From Chloroflexi bacterium bin20 (GTDB lineage Bacteria > Chloroflexota > Anaerolineae > Aggregatilineales > Phototrophicaceae): a stretch of DNA of 64,000 bases. Position numbers and translations under genes: made by a program. The stretch is from the NCBI GenBank assembly GCA_002238485.1, contig MPMG01000014.1, positions 1 to 64,000 of the forward strand, written 5' to 3'. The notes beneath the pieces are model-generated. The model was not told the origin of the DNA, searched no databases, and worked only from the letters and a program-made list of their open reading frames with translations. Numbering within the stretch: position 1 is the first letter of the stretch; every line of letters starts with the position of its first letter. This document shows positions 1 to 8,850 of this stretch, piece by piece.

Positions 1-120
1 GGGGGGTACGCTTCATGGTTGTCCTCGGTAACTCCAGCAAAGCCATCAAGCCTTCTTGCTCAATATTCTCATAACATTTTGTTTTTGTCAAACAGGAAAC
101 ACAGGAGGAGTGTCTATTTT

Positions 121-238
121 CGTGTATGTGGGGCTTTCCTCATCCCCCGACATGCGTAGAAATCCGCGCGCGCCGTTGCCTCCCCCCGACTTTTCGGGGG
201 GACTGAGGGGGGTCTTAATCCAGCAAGTTCGACACTCC
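121..238 (+). repeat. Dispersed intergenic repeat, full-length copy
   Basis: The stretch 1-312 holds no convincing gene. Its core is a C-rich/G-rich hairpin: arms 182-189 (CCCCCCGA) and 194-201 (TCGGGGGG) around a 4-nt loop, followed by a second G run. By eye the segment 121-238 aligns almost end to end with the reverse complement of 60103-60218, so the repeat unit is about 118 bp, not just the hairpin. Shorter copies of the core recur at least six more times in this window. Confidence 0.8.
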
Positions 239-312
239 CACACAGGTCAAATCCAGGAATCTGGAGCGGCTGCAGGTAGACTATGAACATCAGGCATCGG
301 GAAGAGTCATCC

Positions 313-1254
313 ATGCGCGATATAGTCGTGATTGGCGGCGGTCTGAGCGGGCTGGCGGCCTGCCACGAATTGGAAAAACTGGGCGCGCGCTACACCATCA
401 TCGAGGTCAAGCGGCGCTTCGGCGGCGGCATTCGCAGCAGTCTGGCGGACGGCTTCCTGATGGATACTTGCGCTTTTGTCTATCGCGCCCTGGATGACAG
501 GCAGCTGACGGCGCTGGGGCTGGCCGGGCGGCAGATGGCGCGCGGTGATGGCAGCGCGCTGCTCTGCGGCGGCAGCGAGTCGCTGATTTCGGCCTTGACG
601 AACGATTTGCGCGGCGGTCGCCTCATGCGCATGGCGCTGAGCTCGATAGGGCGGCTGGGCGGCCGCTTCACGCTGTGCCTGGAAAATGGTCTCATGCTGG
701 ATGCCCGCGCCTTAGTCTTGGCCTTGCCGGCTCGCTATGCGGCGCGCATTCTCTACAACCTGTCGCCAGGGGCTGCCGGGTTGCTGGCAGCGTTTCGCTA
801 CGATTCATTGGCGCGCGTCTCGCTGGGCCTGCATCGACGCGACTTGCCCGCCGACATCGCGTCACGAAGAACCGACCGCGCCTTCTTGCTGACGACCGAT
901 GTGCCGGGACGCGTCCCCGACCGCGACCATGTGCTGCTGCAAGTTGGCCTGCGCGGTGATGACAGCGAGGATTCGCAGCAGTTCATCGAGAGAGCATCGC
1001 GAATGTTGGGCATTCAAAAGCCGCTGGTCGCGCGCGTCGATCGCTGGGCAGAAGCCGATCTGCTGCCAGTCGAGCCTACGCTGCAGGCCGACCGTCTGCG
1101 CGCCATCCGTGCCAGCTTGCCAGACGGCATCAGTTTGATCGGCAGCGACTATTGTCTGCGCCAGGCGCAAAGCACGGGAATCGTCCGCCTGGATGAGCGC
1201 ATGGACATGGGGCGCGAGGCGGCACACCAGGCGCTGGCATTCCTGCGCATGTGA
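313..1254 (+). CDS. FAD-dependent amine-oxidase/protoporphyrinogen-oxidase-like protein, short form
   Basis: A 313-residue flavoprotein of the NAD(P)/FAD-binding amine oxidase superfamily. The N-terminus carries the dinucleotide-binding Rossmann motif VIGGGLSGLAA (about residues 6-16), then the strand ending in Glu (IIEVKRR) and a GGG turn typical of this superfamily. The C-terminal part (AQSTGIVRLDERMDMG) resembles the second FAD-contacting segment. Protoporphyrinogen oxidases and phytoene desaturases are usually about 450-500 residues, so the substrate domain appears cut down. Start at 313 rather than 283: GGGAAGAG lies about 7 nt upstream and the Rossmann strand begins at once. Substrate unknown. 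Confidence 0.72.
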   Translation: MRDIVVIGGGLSGLAACHELEKLGARYTIIEVKRRFGGGIRSSLADGFLMDTCAFVYRALDDRQLTALGLAGRQMARGDGSALLCGGSESLISALTNDLRGGRLMRMALSSIGRLGGRFTLCLENGLMLDARALVLALPARYAARILYNLSPGAAGLLAAFRYDSLARVSLGLHRRDLPADIASRRTDRAFLLTTDVPGRVPDRDHVLLQVGLRGDDSEDSQQFIERASRMLGIQKPLVARVDRWAEADLLPVEPTLQADRLRAIRASLPDGISLIGSDYCLRQAQSTGIVRLDERMDMGREAAHQALAFLRM

Positions 1255-1291
1255 TATACTGCGGATGTTGCCAGCCAACTGAGCTTCTGCC

Positions 1292-3226
1292 ATGTCTTTC
1301 CTCGTGCCGGCTGCCTTTGCCGCGCTTGCCGTCGCCATACCTATCTTGCTGCTGTATATGCTGCGGCTGCGGCGGCGCGAAGTGTTAATCTCCAGCACCT
1401 TTTTGTGGCGGCAAGTCGTCAAAGACACCGAAGCCAACAGTCCCTGGCAACGTCTGCGGCGCAACTTGCTGCTCTTCTTGCAGCTTTTGATCTTGCTAGC
1501 GCTGGTGCTGGTGCTGACTCGGCCTTTCATGCATGTGCCGACCATCAGCGCTGGCAAAATCGCGCTGCTGCTGGATGCCTCCGCCAGCATGACTGCTAGT
1601 GATATCGAGGGCGAAACGCGCCTTCATGCGGCATTGGAAAATGCCCGCGGCATCGTCAACAACATGAACCCGCAGGACAGCATCGCGCTGATTCGCGTGG
1701 CCGGCAGCGCCGAGCCATTGACGCCCTATACATCGGACAAGAATGAGCTGCGCCGCGCTCTGGATGGCATCATGCCCAGCCAGGGTGGCGCGGACTGGGA
1801 TACGGCGCTGACGCTGGCGGCGGCTGGCGCGGTGGGCGCAGAAAACTTCAGCATCGTGATGATCTCCGACGGCGGCATCGGCGCGGCTGCCGAGCTGCCT
1901 GCCAATATCCCGCAGCCGATTTATGTGCCCGTCGGCGAATCGGCTGCCAATATCGCTATCACAGCGCTGGCGACGCGCGCATTGCCCGGTGGCGCTCCGC
2001 AGCTTTTCGCCCAGGTGACCAATTATGGCGATGCGCGAGCGGATGTTTCGCTGGTCATCCGCCTGGACGAGGTGCTGCGTTTGTCGCGCAGTGGCAGCAT
2101 CCCGCCGCGCAGCCAGCTGCCTATCCCCTTTGACGAGCCGATCACCGAAATGTTCGAGACGCTTTCGGCGACGCTGACATTTGACAGTGGCGCGCAAGAT
2201 TTTTTGGCGCTGGACGACCGTGCCTGGTCTGTGCAAAGCGAAGTGACGACGCGGCGCGTCTATTATGTGTCACAGGCTGGCAACCTCTTCCTGGAGCAGG
2301 CGCTTCGCAGTTTGCCCGGCTTGCAGACGTACCGCGGCAGCCCCGAAAGCCGCAGCTTGCCTGGAGCGGATTTCGATCTGTATGTCTTTGATGGCTGGCT
2401 GCCCAACAGCTTGCCGGCCGGCGACATGCTGCTATTCAACCCGCCCAATTCGACGCCCTATTTTTCTGTTGGCGCTCCACAAGCCGCCAGCAGTGACATC
2501 CGCGTCAGCGGCGATTCGCCCATCACGGCTTTTGTCGATCTGGACGAGATGAGCTTGCTTTCGCATCGCCAGCTGACCGCCGACTGGGCACAACCGCTGA
2601 TCCAGGCGGGGGATAGCGCTATCTTGCTGGCCGGGCGGCTCAATGCCCAACAAATTGCCATCTTGCCCTTTGACCTGCGCGATTCCAACCTGCCTCTGTT
2701 GATCGCTTTTCCGCTGCTGATGGCGAATCTGCTGGATTGGTTTTCGCCCGCCGATATCATCGCCCAACCGGCTGGCTTGAGCGTCGGCGATGTGCTGATG
2801 ATTTCGCCACCCTTGCGCGCCGACAGCATCCGTATCACCGCGCCGGACGCGACTGTGCATGTGCTGCCTGTTGCGGGCGACGCGCTGGCTTTCACGCAGA
2901 CCGACCAACTTGGGCTCTACCAGCTGGATGTGATCGAGGCAGACGAAGTAAGTCGCTCGCAGCCATTTGCGGTGAACCTGTTTGCCACAGGCGAAAGCGA
3001 CATCCGGCCCGTGCCAGCAGGCGAATTGCGACTGGGTGGGGCTGGGGAGGGCGCGAGCGCCGATGAACAGCTTGGTTTGCAAGAGTTTTGGCTGCCGCTG
3101 GCGGTCTTGGCGCTGCTGCTGCTGTTGGTCGAATGGTGGGTTTATCACCGGCGGCTGCGCGTGCCAACGCTGCTGGGGACTGGTCGGCGCTTCAGTCTTC
3201 CTCTGCGATTGGGACGAAATTCTTGA
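1292..3226 (+). CDS. BatA-like membrane protein with von Willebrand factor A domain
   Basis: 644 residues. Residues about 1-85 match the BatA N-terminal module: a first membrane segment (AVAIPILLLYMLRL), a basic loop, then a second (FLQLLILLALVLVLTRPF). A vWA domain follows with the metal-site motif DASAS (in LLLDASASM) and MISDGG later. The middle is extracytoplasmic beta-rich sequence with no clear motif, and one C-terminal transmembrane helix (LAVLALLLLLVEWW) precedes a basic tail. Bat proteins are usually encoded beside a MoxR ATPase and DUF58 protein; none is adjacent here. The 3' end overlaps the convergent gene by 35 bp. Role likely in envelope or metal-dependent complex assembly; not provable from sequence. 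Confidence 0.78.
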   Translation: MSFLVPAAFAALAVAIPILLLYMLRLRRREVLISSTFLWRQVVKDTEANSPWQRLRRNLLLFLQLLILLALVLVLTRPFMHVPTISAGKIALLLDASASMTASDIEGETRLHAALENARGIVNNMNPQDSIALIRVAGSAEPLTPYTSDKNELRRALDGIMPSQGGADWDTALTLAAAGAVGAENFSIVMISDGGIGAAAELPANIPQPIYVPVGESAANIAITALATRALPGGAPQLFAQVTNYGDARADVSLVIRLDEVLRLSRSGSIPPRSQLPIPFDEPITEMFETLSATLTFDSGAQDFLALDDRAWSVQSEVTTRRVYYVSQAGNLFLEQALRSLPGLQTYRGSPESRSLPGADFDLYVFDGWLPNSLPAGDMLLFNPPNSTPYFSVGAPQAASSDIRVSGDSPITAFVDLDEMSLLSHRQLTADWAQPLIQAGDSAILLAGRLNAQQIAILPFDLRDSNLPLLIAFPLLMANLLDWFSPADIIAQPAGLSVGDVLMISPPLRADSIRITAPDATVHVLPVAGDALAFTQTDQLGLYQLDVIEADEVSRSQPFAVNLFATGESDIRPVPAGELRLGGAGEGASADEQLGLQEFWLPLAVLALLLLLVEWWVYHRRLRVPTLLGTGRRFSLPLRLGRNS

Positions 3227-4100
3227 GCTTCAGCACCGATTCCAGACTCTTGCCGCTCCGCCCATAAGTCAGGTTCTGCAAGTAGACCTGCTCTATTTCG
3301 GTGAGCGTGGCGAAGTGCAGTTCATGATCGCGCGCGCCCAAAGTGCCAGCTACGATGGCTGGCTTCACGACCGTCTGCGTGATGCCCGGCAAGTGCGAAA
3401 GCCGCTGCTCCAGCGCATAAGCCCCGTCGATATAGATCGACTCGGGCAAGGCATCGGCTGCGGGCGCTTGGCTGTCGCTCTGCGGATATTCGATGTCTTC
3501 CAGCCAGTCGTTTTCTGTCGCGCCTTCTGTGAGCTGGTCGGACTGGCGCGGCGCGTCTTCGGCATAAGGGATCTTGCCGGGCAAGAGGTATTGGGTCGCT
3601 GGCGACGAGCGGATGACCAGGGTGCCATAGACATGCAGATGCCGCCCCAGGTAACGCGCGATATTGGCTTGGATAGCTGGCAGCGCGCTGATTTCTGTGC
3701 CCGCGGGCAAACATTGATCCAGCCGCACGCCATCCACGCCGACATAGAGCGTGAATTCCTGCCGATAAATGGCGGCGGTCAGGATGTCGATGCGCGGCGA
3801 GCCGTCTGTGCGAAACACGCGTACGCGCGCCCGTGCCGCATCGTGAATGCGGTAGCTCTGGTAGCCGGGCAAATGACGCGGGTTCAAGCGCGACAAGCCA
3901 TGCCAAAGAGCGGAGGCGCTGCTGATAGGCTGGGCTTGCAAGGCATGATTTTGTCGTTCATCCTGCTGCACCAGCCATACATCGCGGAATTCCGATGCGC
4001 CGCGATCATAACCGGTAATGAGCAGGATGCCGTCCACATTGACGATCTGGTCGGCGAATGCGCCCGCATCATGCAAAATATCGGCGATTGTGGCCTGCAT
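3192..4100 (-). CDS. Hypothetical protein, 302 aa
   Basis: I do not recognise the family. The protein is soluble, with no signal peptide or membrane helix. The centre is beta-rich (YGTLVIRSSPATQYLLPG) and an acidic Pro/Ala linker sits around residue 215 before a C-terminal helical tail. The start at 4100 (MQATIADIL) is chosen over 4178 because AGGG lies 5 nt upstream and the upstream residues are Cys/Arg-rich and uncharacteristic. It converges on the vWA gene and overlaps its 3' end by 35 bp. The real-gene call rests on length, composition and lack of a better competing frame. Confidence 0.65.
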   Translation of the reverse strand: MQATIADILHDAGAFADQIVNVDGILLITGYDRGASEFRDVWLVQQDERQNHALQAQPISSASALWHGLSRLNPRHLPGYQSYRIHDAARARVRVFRTDGSPRIDILTAAIYRQEFTLYVGVDGVRLDQCLPAGTEISALPAIQANIARYLGRHLHVYGTLVIRSSPATQYLLPGKIPYAEDAPRQSDQLTEGATENDWLEDIEYPQSDSQAPAADALPESIYIDGAYALEQRLSHLPGITQTVVKPAIVAGTLGARDHELHFATLTEIEQVYLQNLTYGRSGKSLESVLKLKNFVPIAEED

Positions 4101-4195
4101 GCAATCCCTGCAACTGTGCCTGCGCCTGCATCCAGTATAACAGGCAAGCATTGACATTGACTGGATTGTGCGGGGCAATGGCGCGGCAGCTTGGC

Positions 4196-5404
4196 TCAGC
4201 CGAAGTGCTTGCGCAGGCGGCGTTCCAGCGGCACACGATTGCAGCGACCCAGCTGAAAATCTTCGCAGCCGTGAAAAGCCATGAACTCCTCGAATGCGCC
4301 GATCAGCCCGCGGTACAGCGCCGCATTCAGCTTTACGCCGCGCTCAAGATGCAGATTGTGGCAGATGAGACGCTTGGCTTTGCGGTCGACCTTGGGGTCG
4401 ATGCGCCCGACCAGTTCGCTGCCATGCAGGATTGGCATGACATAATAGCCGTGCACGCGCTTGGCTTTGGGCGTGTAGAGTTCGATGCGATAGAAAAAAT
4501 CCCAGAGCATTTCGTCGCGATCGCGGTCCCAAAACAGGTTGTCAAAAGGCGACAGAAAGACGGTGCGGCCTGGCTGGAATTCTCCCGCTTGCACGCGCTG
4601 CAGCAGCGCCAGGTCATCGCGATGCAAAAATGCGGGCGCGCGCCAGCCATCGACCTGCACGGGCAGCGCCTCGCCCTGTTTGCGCATGTCGTTCAGCATG
4701 ATGGCGGCGTCTCGCTTGTATTGGCGATAATAATCGGCGACATGATTGCTCGTGCCGATGCCGATGTGCCGCAGGCCGCGCTCAATCGTCCAACGGCGGA
4801 AATCCTCAATCGTCTTGTCGAGTTTGAATGGATGGCGGGCGAGGACGCGCTCTGGCAGGTCGTAGTAGCGCTGAAACTTGACCCGATGGCTGACCATCAG
4901 TTCGCCGCGGTCGAAGAGGTATTCCAGCGCTACCTTGGTCGGTTTCCAATTCCACCAGCCGCCCTCGCCTCGGCGCTCGCTTTCGAAGTCTTTTGACGAC
5001 ATGGCTCCGCGCTCGCGAATCGTCGCCAGCACCTGCTTGATGATGGGCTGCATGTCCATGTCAAGCCGATCAATCCGCCAGTTGCTCTCCTTAAGCTGCT
5101 TCTGCTGAATATAGGCATGATACCAAGGGTAATGGGCGGCCGGCAGCTGGGACATAGCATGCGCCCAGGTCTCGAACAAGAAGCCGCTCGTCAGCAGGTC
5201 GTCCAGCGCAGATCTGTCATAGATGCCGGCCCGCGCCAACATGACCAGGTAGTGGCTGCGGGCGACGACGTTGACGCTGTCCATCTGCAGCAAGCCGATG
5301 CGCTCAATGATGCGCCGCAAGTCGCTGTCGGGCTGGTGCAAACCCTGCTTGACGACAGACAGCGCTTTGACTTGCTCGCGGGTTACGGGGATGGGCGTCG
5401 TCAT
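4196..5404 (-). CDS. Winged-helix DNA glycosylase of the YcaQ/AlkX (HTH_42) family
   Basis: 402 residues, full length for the family (about 390-410). YcaQ-like proteins are tandem winged-helix DNA glycosylases that excise bulky N7-alkylated bases and unhook crosslinks. The catalytic Gln-phi-Asp signature appears as LLQMDSVNVVARSHYL near residue 38, the QxD form of E. coli YcaQ/AlkX rather than the QxQ form of AlkZ. Further family-like stretches are FETWAHAMSQLP and SPFDNLFWDRDR. A TACACT hexamer (5412-5417, minus strand) ends about 8 nt before the ATG and there is no Shine-Dalgarno, so the mRNA may be leaderless. It is divergent from the ATPase/PIN module. Confidence 0.85.
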   Translation of the reverse strand: MTTPIPVTREQVKALSVVKQGLHQPDSDLRRIIERIGLLQMDSVNVVARSHYLVMLARAGIYDRSALDDLLTSGFLFETWAHAMSQLPAAHYPWYHAYIQQKQLKESNWRIDRLDMDMQPIIKQVLATIRERGAMSSKDFESERRGEGGWWNWKPTKVALEYLFDRGELMVSHRVKFQRYYDLPERVLARHPFKLDKTIEDFRRWTIERGLRHIGIGTSNHVADYYRQYKRDAAIMLNDMRKQGEALPVQVDGWRAPAFLHRDDLALLQRVQAGEFQPGRTVFLSPFDNLFWDRDRDEMLWDFFYRIELYTPKAKRVHGYYVMPILHGSELVGRIDPKVDRKAKRLICHNLHLERGVKLNAALYRGLIGAFEEFMAFHGCEDFQLGRCNRVPLERRLRKHFG

Positions 5405-5411
5405 GGTGGGG

Positions 5412-5417
5412 AGTGTA
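5412..5417 (-). promoter_or_regulatory. -10-like TACACT, probable leaderless promoter
   Basis: TACACT on the minus strand ends 8 nt before the ATG at 5404, placing a transcription start almost on the start codon. No clear -35 box. The same arrangement is seen at 17669, 35296 and 43603. Confidence 0.4.
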
Positions 5418-5433
5418 GCACGGACTGGCGGTG

Positions 5434-5463
5434 TTTACAGCAGAGGCGGCGGGTCGGTATAAT
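5434..5463 (+). promoter_or_regulatory. sigma70-type promoter of the ATPase/PIN-like module
   Basis: TTTACA (5434-5439), an 18-nt spacer and TATAAT (5458-5463): five of six -35 positions and a perfect -10. The start codon at 5496 lies about 25 nt past the expected initiation point, with AAAGG (5481-5485) as ribosome site. It is one of the best promoters in the window. Confidence 0.7.
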
Positions 5464-5495
5464 GTGGATAGTGGGATTGCGAAAGGTACGCGGAC

Positions 5496-6845
5496 ATGTT
5501 TACCGAGATCAGCATGACCAATTTCAAGTCGTGGCGCGATACCGGGGCGGTGCGTATGGCGCCACTGACGGCTTTCTTCGGCGCGAACAGTTCGGGAAAG
5601 AGCAGTTTGCTGCAGATGCTGCTGCTTTTGAAACAAACTGCCGAGTCGAATGATCGGAATCTGGTCTTGAAGACAGGCAGCATCCAGCCGGGCTATGTGA
5701 ATTTGGGCACGCCGCACGAGATTACCCTTCGCGACGAAACGAAGATGAGTTTCGGAGTGAGTTGGGATGTCCAAGAAAGATATGAATTCTCGATTCCAGT
5801 TCCCAATTCGGATGCGCAACTTTCGGTTACGAGACTTGCTTTTCAGACTCAAATTCACGCAGAAAAAGACAGGGTATATGTACAGTCACTGGAGTACCGG
5901 CAGGATAACGAATTCGTGGTGAAATTCAGAAGAGCTGGAAACAACCGGTATTTGATTCGAATTTACATAAACGGAGTGGAGCCCAAGCGTCCACAAAGCC
6001 GCCCACGCATTTATATGAATCCTGAAAAGTGCTATGGGTTTTCCTATGAGGCGCTAAGTTACTATCAAGATACATTCTATCTACGGAACTTGGAACTACT
6101 CTTGGAATCGCAATTGCGCCGTACCTACTATTTGGGCCCGTTGCGAGAATACCCGTTGCGCGCTTATACTTGGGGCGGCGAGAAACCGACTGATGTCGGA
6201 CTGAAGGGTGAATTGGCAGTTCATGCACTCTTGGCGGGTACACATCCGGAGGTAAGCAGTGGGGGAAGACGAAATAGGTTGCAGCCGCGAATTGCCCGGT
6301 TGCTCAAGGACCTTGGATTGGCGCGCTCCTTTGATGTGCGACCGCTCTTTGAAGGAAGCAATCAATATGCGGTTTGGATGAAGCGAAAGCAAACTAGTCC
6401 AGAGGTACTCATTCCAGATCTAGGTATCGGCATATCGCAAGTATTGCCAGTGCTGGTGCTTTGCTACTATGTACCTGAAGGCTCGACAATTATACTTGAA
6501 CAGCCAGAATTACATCTTCACCCCTCTGTTCAGGCGGGCTTGGCAGAAGTCATTATTGATGTGATCAAGAACCGAAATATCCAAGTCATTGTTGAAAGCC
6601 ACAGCGAGCATTTTTTGCGGAGGCTTCAACTGCTTATAGCTGAACAGAAAATAAACAGGGACCAGACGGCACTCTATTTTTGCGAGATGGAAAGTGGATG
6701 GTCAAATCTTATGCCTCTCGAAGTGGATTTGTTCGGCACGATTCACAACTGGCCCAAAGATTTCTTTGGTGATCTTACAGGCGATGTAATAAAGATCGTC
6801 AAAGCGAATCGCAGCCGGAAGTCAAATAGTTCCAATGCTTCTTAG
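5496..6845 (+). CDS. AAA-family ATPase with C-terminal DUF3696-like region
   Basis: 449 residues. The protein opens with the SMC/RecF-like start MTNFKSW and Walker A GANSSGKSS (residues 29-37). Walker B with the catalytic acidic residue is IILEQPELHLHP near residue 332, followed by the H-loop-like VIVESHSEHFLRRL. The C-terminus (GTIHNWPKDFFGD) matches the short tail called DUF3696. These ABC-type ATPases lack transporter domains and are frequent partners of nucleases in phage-defence and toxin modules. The next gene starts 11 bp before this one stops, so the two are translationally coupled. Composition is AT-richer than the flanking genes, suggesting acquisition. Function in defence is inferred. 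Confidence 0.85.
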   Translation: MFTEISMTNFKSWRDTGAVRMAPLTAFFGANSSGKSSLLQMLLLLKQTAESNDRNLVLKTGSIQPGYVNLGTPHEITLRDETKMSFGVSWDVQERYEFSIPVPNSDAQLSVTRLAFQTQIHAEKDRVYVQSLEYRQDNEFVVKFRRAGNNRYLIRIYINGVEPKRPQSRPRIYMNPEKCYGFSYEALSYYQDTFYLRNLELLLESQLRRTYYLGPLREYPLRAYTWGGEKPTDVGLKGELAVHALLAGTHPEVSSGGRRNRLQPRIARLLKDLGLARSFDVRPLFEGSNQYAVWMKRKQTSPEVLIPDLGIGISQVLPVLVLCYYVPEGSTIILEQPELHLHPSVQAGLAEVIIDVIKNRNIQVIVESHSEHFLRRLQLLIAEQKINRDQTALYFCEMESGWSNLMPLEVDLFGTIHNWPKDFFGDLTGDVIKIVKANRSRKSNSSNAS

Positions 6846-7368
6846 GGTAGTCGATACCAATGTGGCGATGACCGCTGGGGGCCACAACGAGGTCGCTACT
6901 TGTGCCTGCATAGATAACGCGATTGACTTTATTGATCGTGTTATGCAAGGCGAAGTAATTGTTGTCATTGACGACGATTTTGAAGCGCTTGACGAATACG
7001 GCGGTAAATTACCCTCGGAAAAGCGTTCCGAAGACCTTGCCGGGCAATTCTTGATTTACCTTTACAACTATCAAGGTGACGAAGAGCGAGTCCGGCGCAT
7101 GAAACTGAAAAGAGATTCCGATTTTCACTACATCGACTACCCAGACAATGAAGGCTCTTGGAAGACAGACGTCCCTCGCTGCAAGCAATTCGACGAGGAC
7201 GACAAGAAATGGGTGGCGCTTGCACGGCGCTTCAAAATCGACACTGGTGCAGATGCGCCCATTGTCAACGCTGCAGACCGCTGCTGGCTGGCATTTGAGT
7301 CATATTTGAACGCGACAGGCATCATGCTGGAATTCTTATGTCGCGAAGAACGCAAGTCCGGCGACTGA
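6835..7368 (+). CDS. PIN-like domain protein paired with the upstream ATPase
   Basis: 177 residues. It begins LLRVVDTNVAMTAGG, the first PIN-fold strand with its Asp (VVDTN). A central acidic stretch (VVIDDDFEALDEYG) could give the second ligand, then FDEDDKKWVALARR and APIVNAADRCW supply the later acidic residues in the PIN spacing, ending in LEFLC. That pattern fits a metal-dependent PIN ribonuclease or flap-type nuclease. It overlaps the ATPase gene by 11 bp and should be co-expressed from the 5434 promoter. Two genes, no antitoxin visible. I cannot match the pair to a named defence system; a sensor ATPase plus effector nuclease is the inference. Confidence 0.68.
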   Translation: MLLRVVDTNVAMTAGGHNEVATCACIDNAIDFIDRVMQGEVIVVIDDDFEALDEYGGKLPSEKRSEDLAGQFLIYLYNYQGDEERVRRMKLKRDSDFHYIDYPDNEGSWKTDVPRCKQFDEDDKKWVALARRFKIDTGADAPIVNAADRCWLAFESYLNATGIMLEFLCREERKSGD

Positions 7369-7369
7369 C

Positions 7370-8143
7370 TCACCCCAGCACCAACTGATGCGCAGGCGTG
7401 AAAAACTGCCGATAGGTCAGCCATGCGGCGATCAGCCCGGTGAATGTCGCAGCGCCCACCAGCATATACATCACGATGATCTGCAACTGCACCGCTTCCA
7501 GTGGCGATGCGCCCGCCAGGATCATGCCGGTCATCGCGCCCGGCAGCTTGATCAAGCCCACCGTCTTGGTCGTATCAATGATGGGCGTCAGCGCGCTGCG
7601 GATGGTGCGCTGGAATTGCGTCAGCGAGGCTTGGCGGGATGTCGCGCCCAGCGCCAGTTTGCCTTCGATCATATTGCGCTGGTCATGGAAGTCGCTGCTC
7701 AAGCGCGTGATGACCAGGGTGGCGGTCGTCATGGAATTGCCGATGACCATGCCGCCGATGGGGATGATGTCGTGCGGCACAAAGTCGAATACGCCCAGGA
7801 CCACCAGCAGACCGATCGTTAATGCTGAGCCTGCGCCGATGGCCAGCAGCGAGATCAACTGCGCGTTTGGCGTGCGCTGCGCGCGTTTGGCGGTTGTGCG
7901 TCCGGCCGTAAGTGTCATCACCAGCAAGATGACCACGGTGAACAGCGGGCTGTCCAGCTCAAAAACCAGCTCCAGCACATAACCGATGGCGATCAACTGC
8001 ACAAAGCTGCGCACGGTGGCGATGAGCAGATCTTTTTCCAGGTCGGAGCTTTGCCAGCGCGAGACAGCCGCAGCCACCAGGATGAAAGCGATCGACAGAA
8101 GGACCCGTTCAATGCCATCAACGCCAGCGAATATGTCGGGCAT
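7370..8143 (-). CDS. fetB: FetB-like ABC transporter permease (UPF0014)
   Basis: 257 residues, multi-pass membrane protein of the YbbM/FetB family, linked in E. coli to iron export. Hydrophobic helices cover most of the length. Family-typical stretches include GMVIGNSMTTATL, ALGATSRQA and GLIKLPGAMTGMILAG. Length is normal (about 250-260). Its ATPase partner is at 10249-10986 on the same strand, but yjjX, a GNAT gene and trmD lie between them, the last two on the other strand. A TAGAAT hexamer at 8182-8187 is a possible -10. It converges on the PIN-like gene with a 1-bp gap. Confidence 0.85.
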   Translation of the reverse strand: MPDIFAGVDGIERVLLSIAFILVAAAVSRWQSSDLEKDLLIATVRSFVQLIAIGYVLELVFELDSPLFTVVILLVMTLTAGRTTAKRAQRTPNAQLISLLAIGAGSALTIGLLVVLGVFDFVPHDIIPIGGMVIGNSMTTATLVITRLSSDFHDQRNMIEGKLALGATSRQASLTQFQRTIRSALTPIIDTTKTVGLIKLPGAMTGMILAGASPLEAVQLQIIVMYMLVGAATFTGLIAAWLTYRQFFTPAHQLVLG

Positions 8144-8179
8144 GACACGCTCTTTTCCCCAAACAGCCCCGCAATGTTG

Positions 8180-8743
8180 CTATTCTACCCAATGCCCCTG
8201 CGTGGGCGGCTGCCAGTGCAATTGTGGATTCTTGAATGGCACCAGCGCCATGATCACCGCCTGCACATAATAGGCTTCGCGGTTGATGGCATCATCGGTC
8301 AGCAAGCCGATAGCGCCGTTGCCCTGTTTCGAATTGACGCGCCCGAAGACTTTGTCGTCCGCTTCGCCCAGCTCCAGCCCGTCGCGCACCAGCTCAGCCA
8401 CTTCGCGCGGCAAGAAGAAAACAGCCGTCTGCCCACAGCCAACAGTCCCGTCCCGCCCAAGCACCTGCACCCAGGCGAAGCAACTCATGCCCAGCGGCGT
8501 CTGCTCGATACCGCCTTCAATGCCGATCCAATAATCGGATTCCGGTTGGGCGGCGCGAGCATGGGCAGCGCGGTTGATCGCCCCTTGCAAGGTCTCGCGC
8601 CTGGACATGGGCTGGTCGGATACGCCCGACTCCACAGCTACGCCGCGCACGTTGAATGCCTGGTCGGGGAATACGCGCTGAAATGCTGCCAGACTGGCGC
8701 GCTGCTTGACTGGATTATGCGAGGCAACGCTGATCGTTGGCAC
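8180..8743 (-). CDS. yjjX: Inosine/xanthosine triphosphatase
   Basis: 187 residues, full length for YjjX-family house-cleaning NTPases that hydrolyse ITP and XTP. The family opening is SHNPVKQRA (substrate loop with Asn and Lys). GVSDQPMSRRET, YWIGIEGGIE and SKQGNGAIGLLTDD follow in the expected order. The start is GTG at 8743, with no obvious ribosome site. The C-terminal tail (NPQLHWQPP) extends slightly beyond the usual end. It lies 36 nt upstream of fetB on the same strand and may be transcribed with it. Confidence 0.88.
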   Translation of the reverse strand: MPTISVASHNPVKQRASLAAFQRVFPDQAFNVRGVAVESGVSDQPMSRRETLQGAINRAAHARAAQPESDYWIGIEGGIEQTPLGMSCFAWVQVLGRDGTVGCGQTAVFFLPREVAELVRDGLELGEADDKVFGRVNSKQGNGAIGLLTDDAINREAYYVQAVIMALVPFKNPQLHWQPPTQGHWVE

Positions 8744-8850
8744 TATGTCTCACTTTCTGGACTACACTGCTGTTGTTGCCGGAGCGCAGAGTCTAGCAGA
8801 TGCGGCGCAACCTGCTACACTTCGCCACATGCACAGCAGGAGGACAGGGC

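Noticed and set aside
862-1590. 242-aa minus-strand open frame
   Set aside because: Covers the ends of two well-supported plus-strand genes and has no family features.
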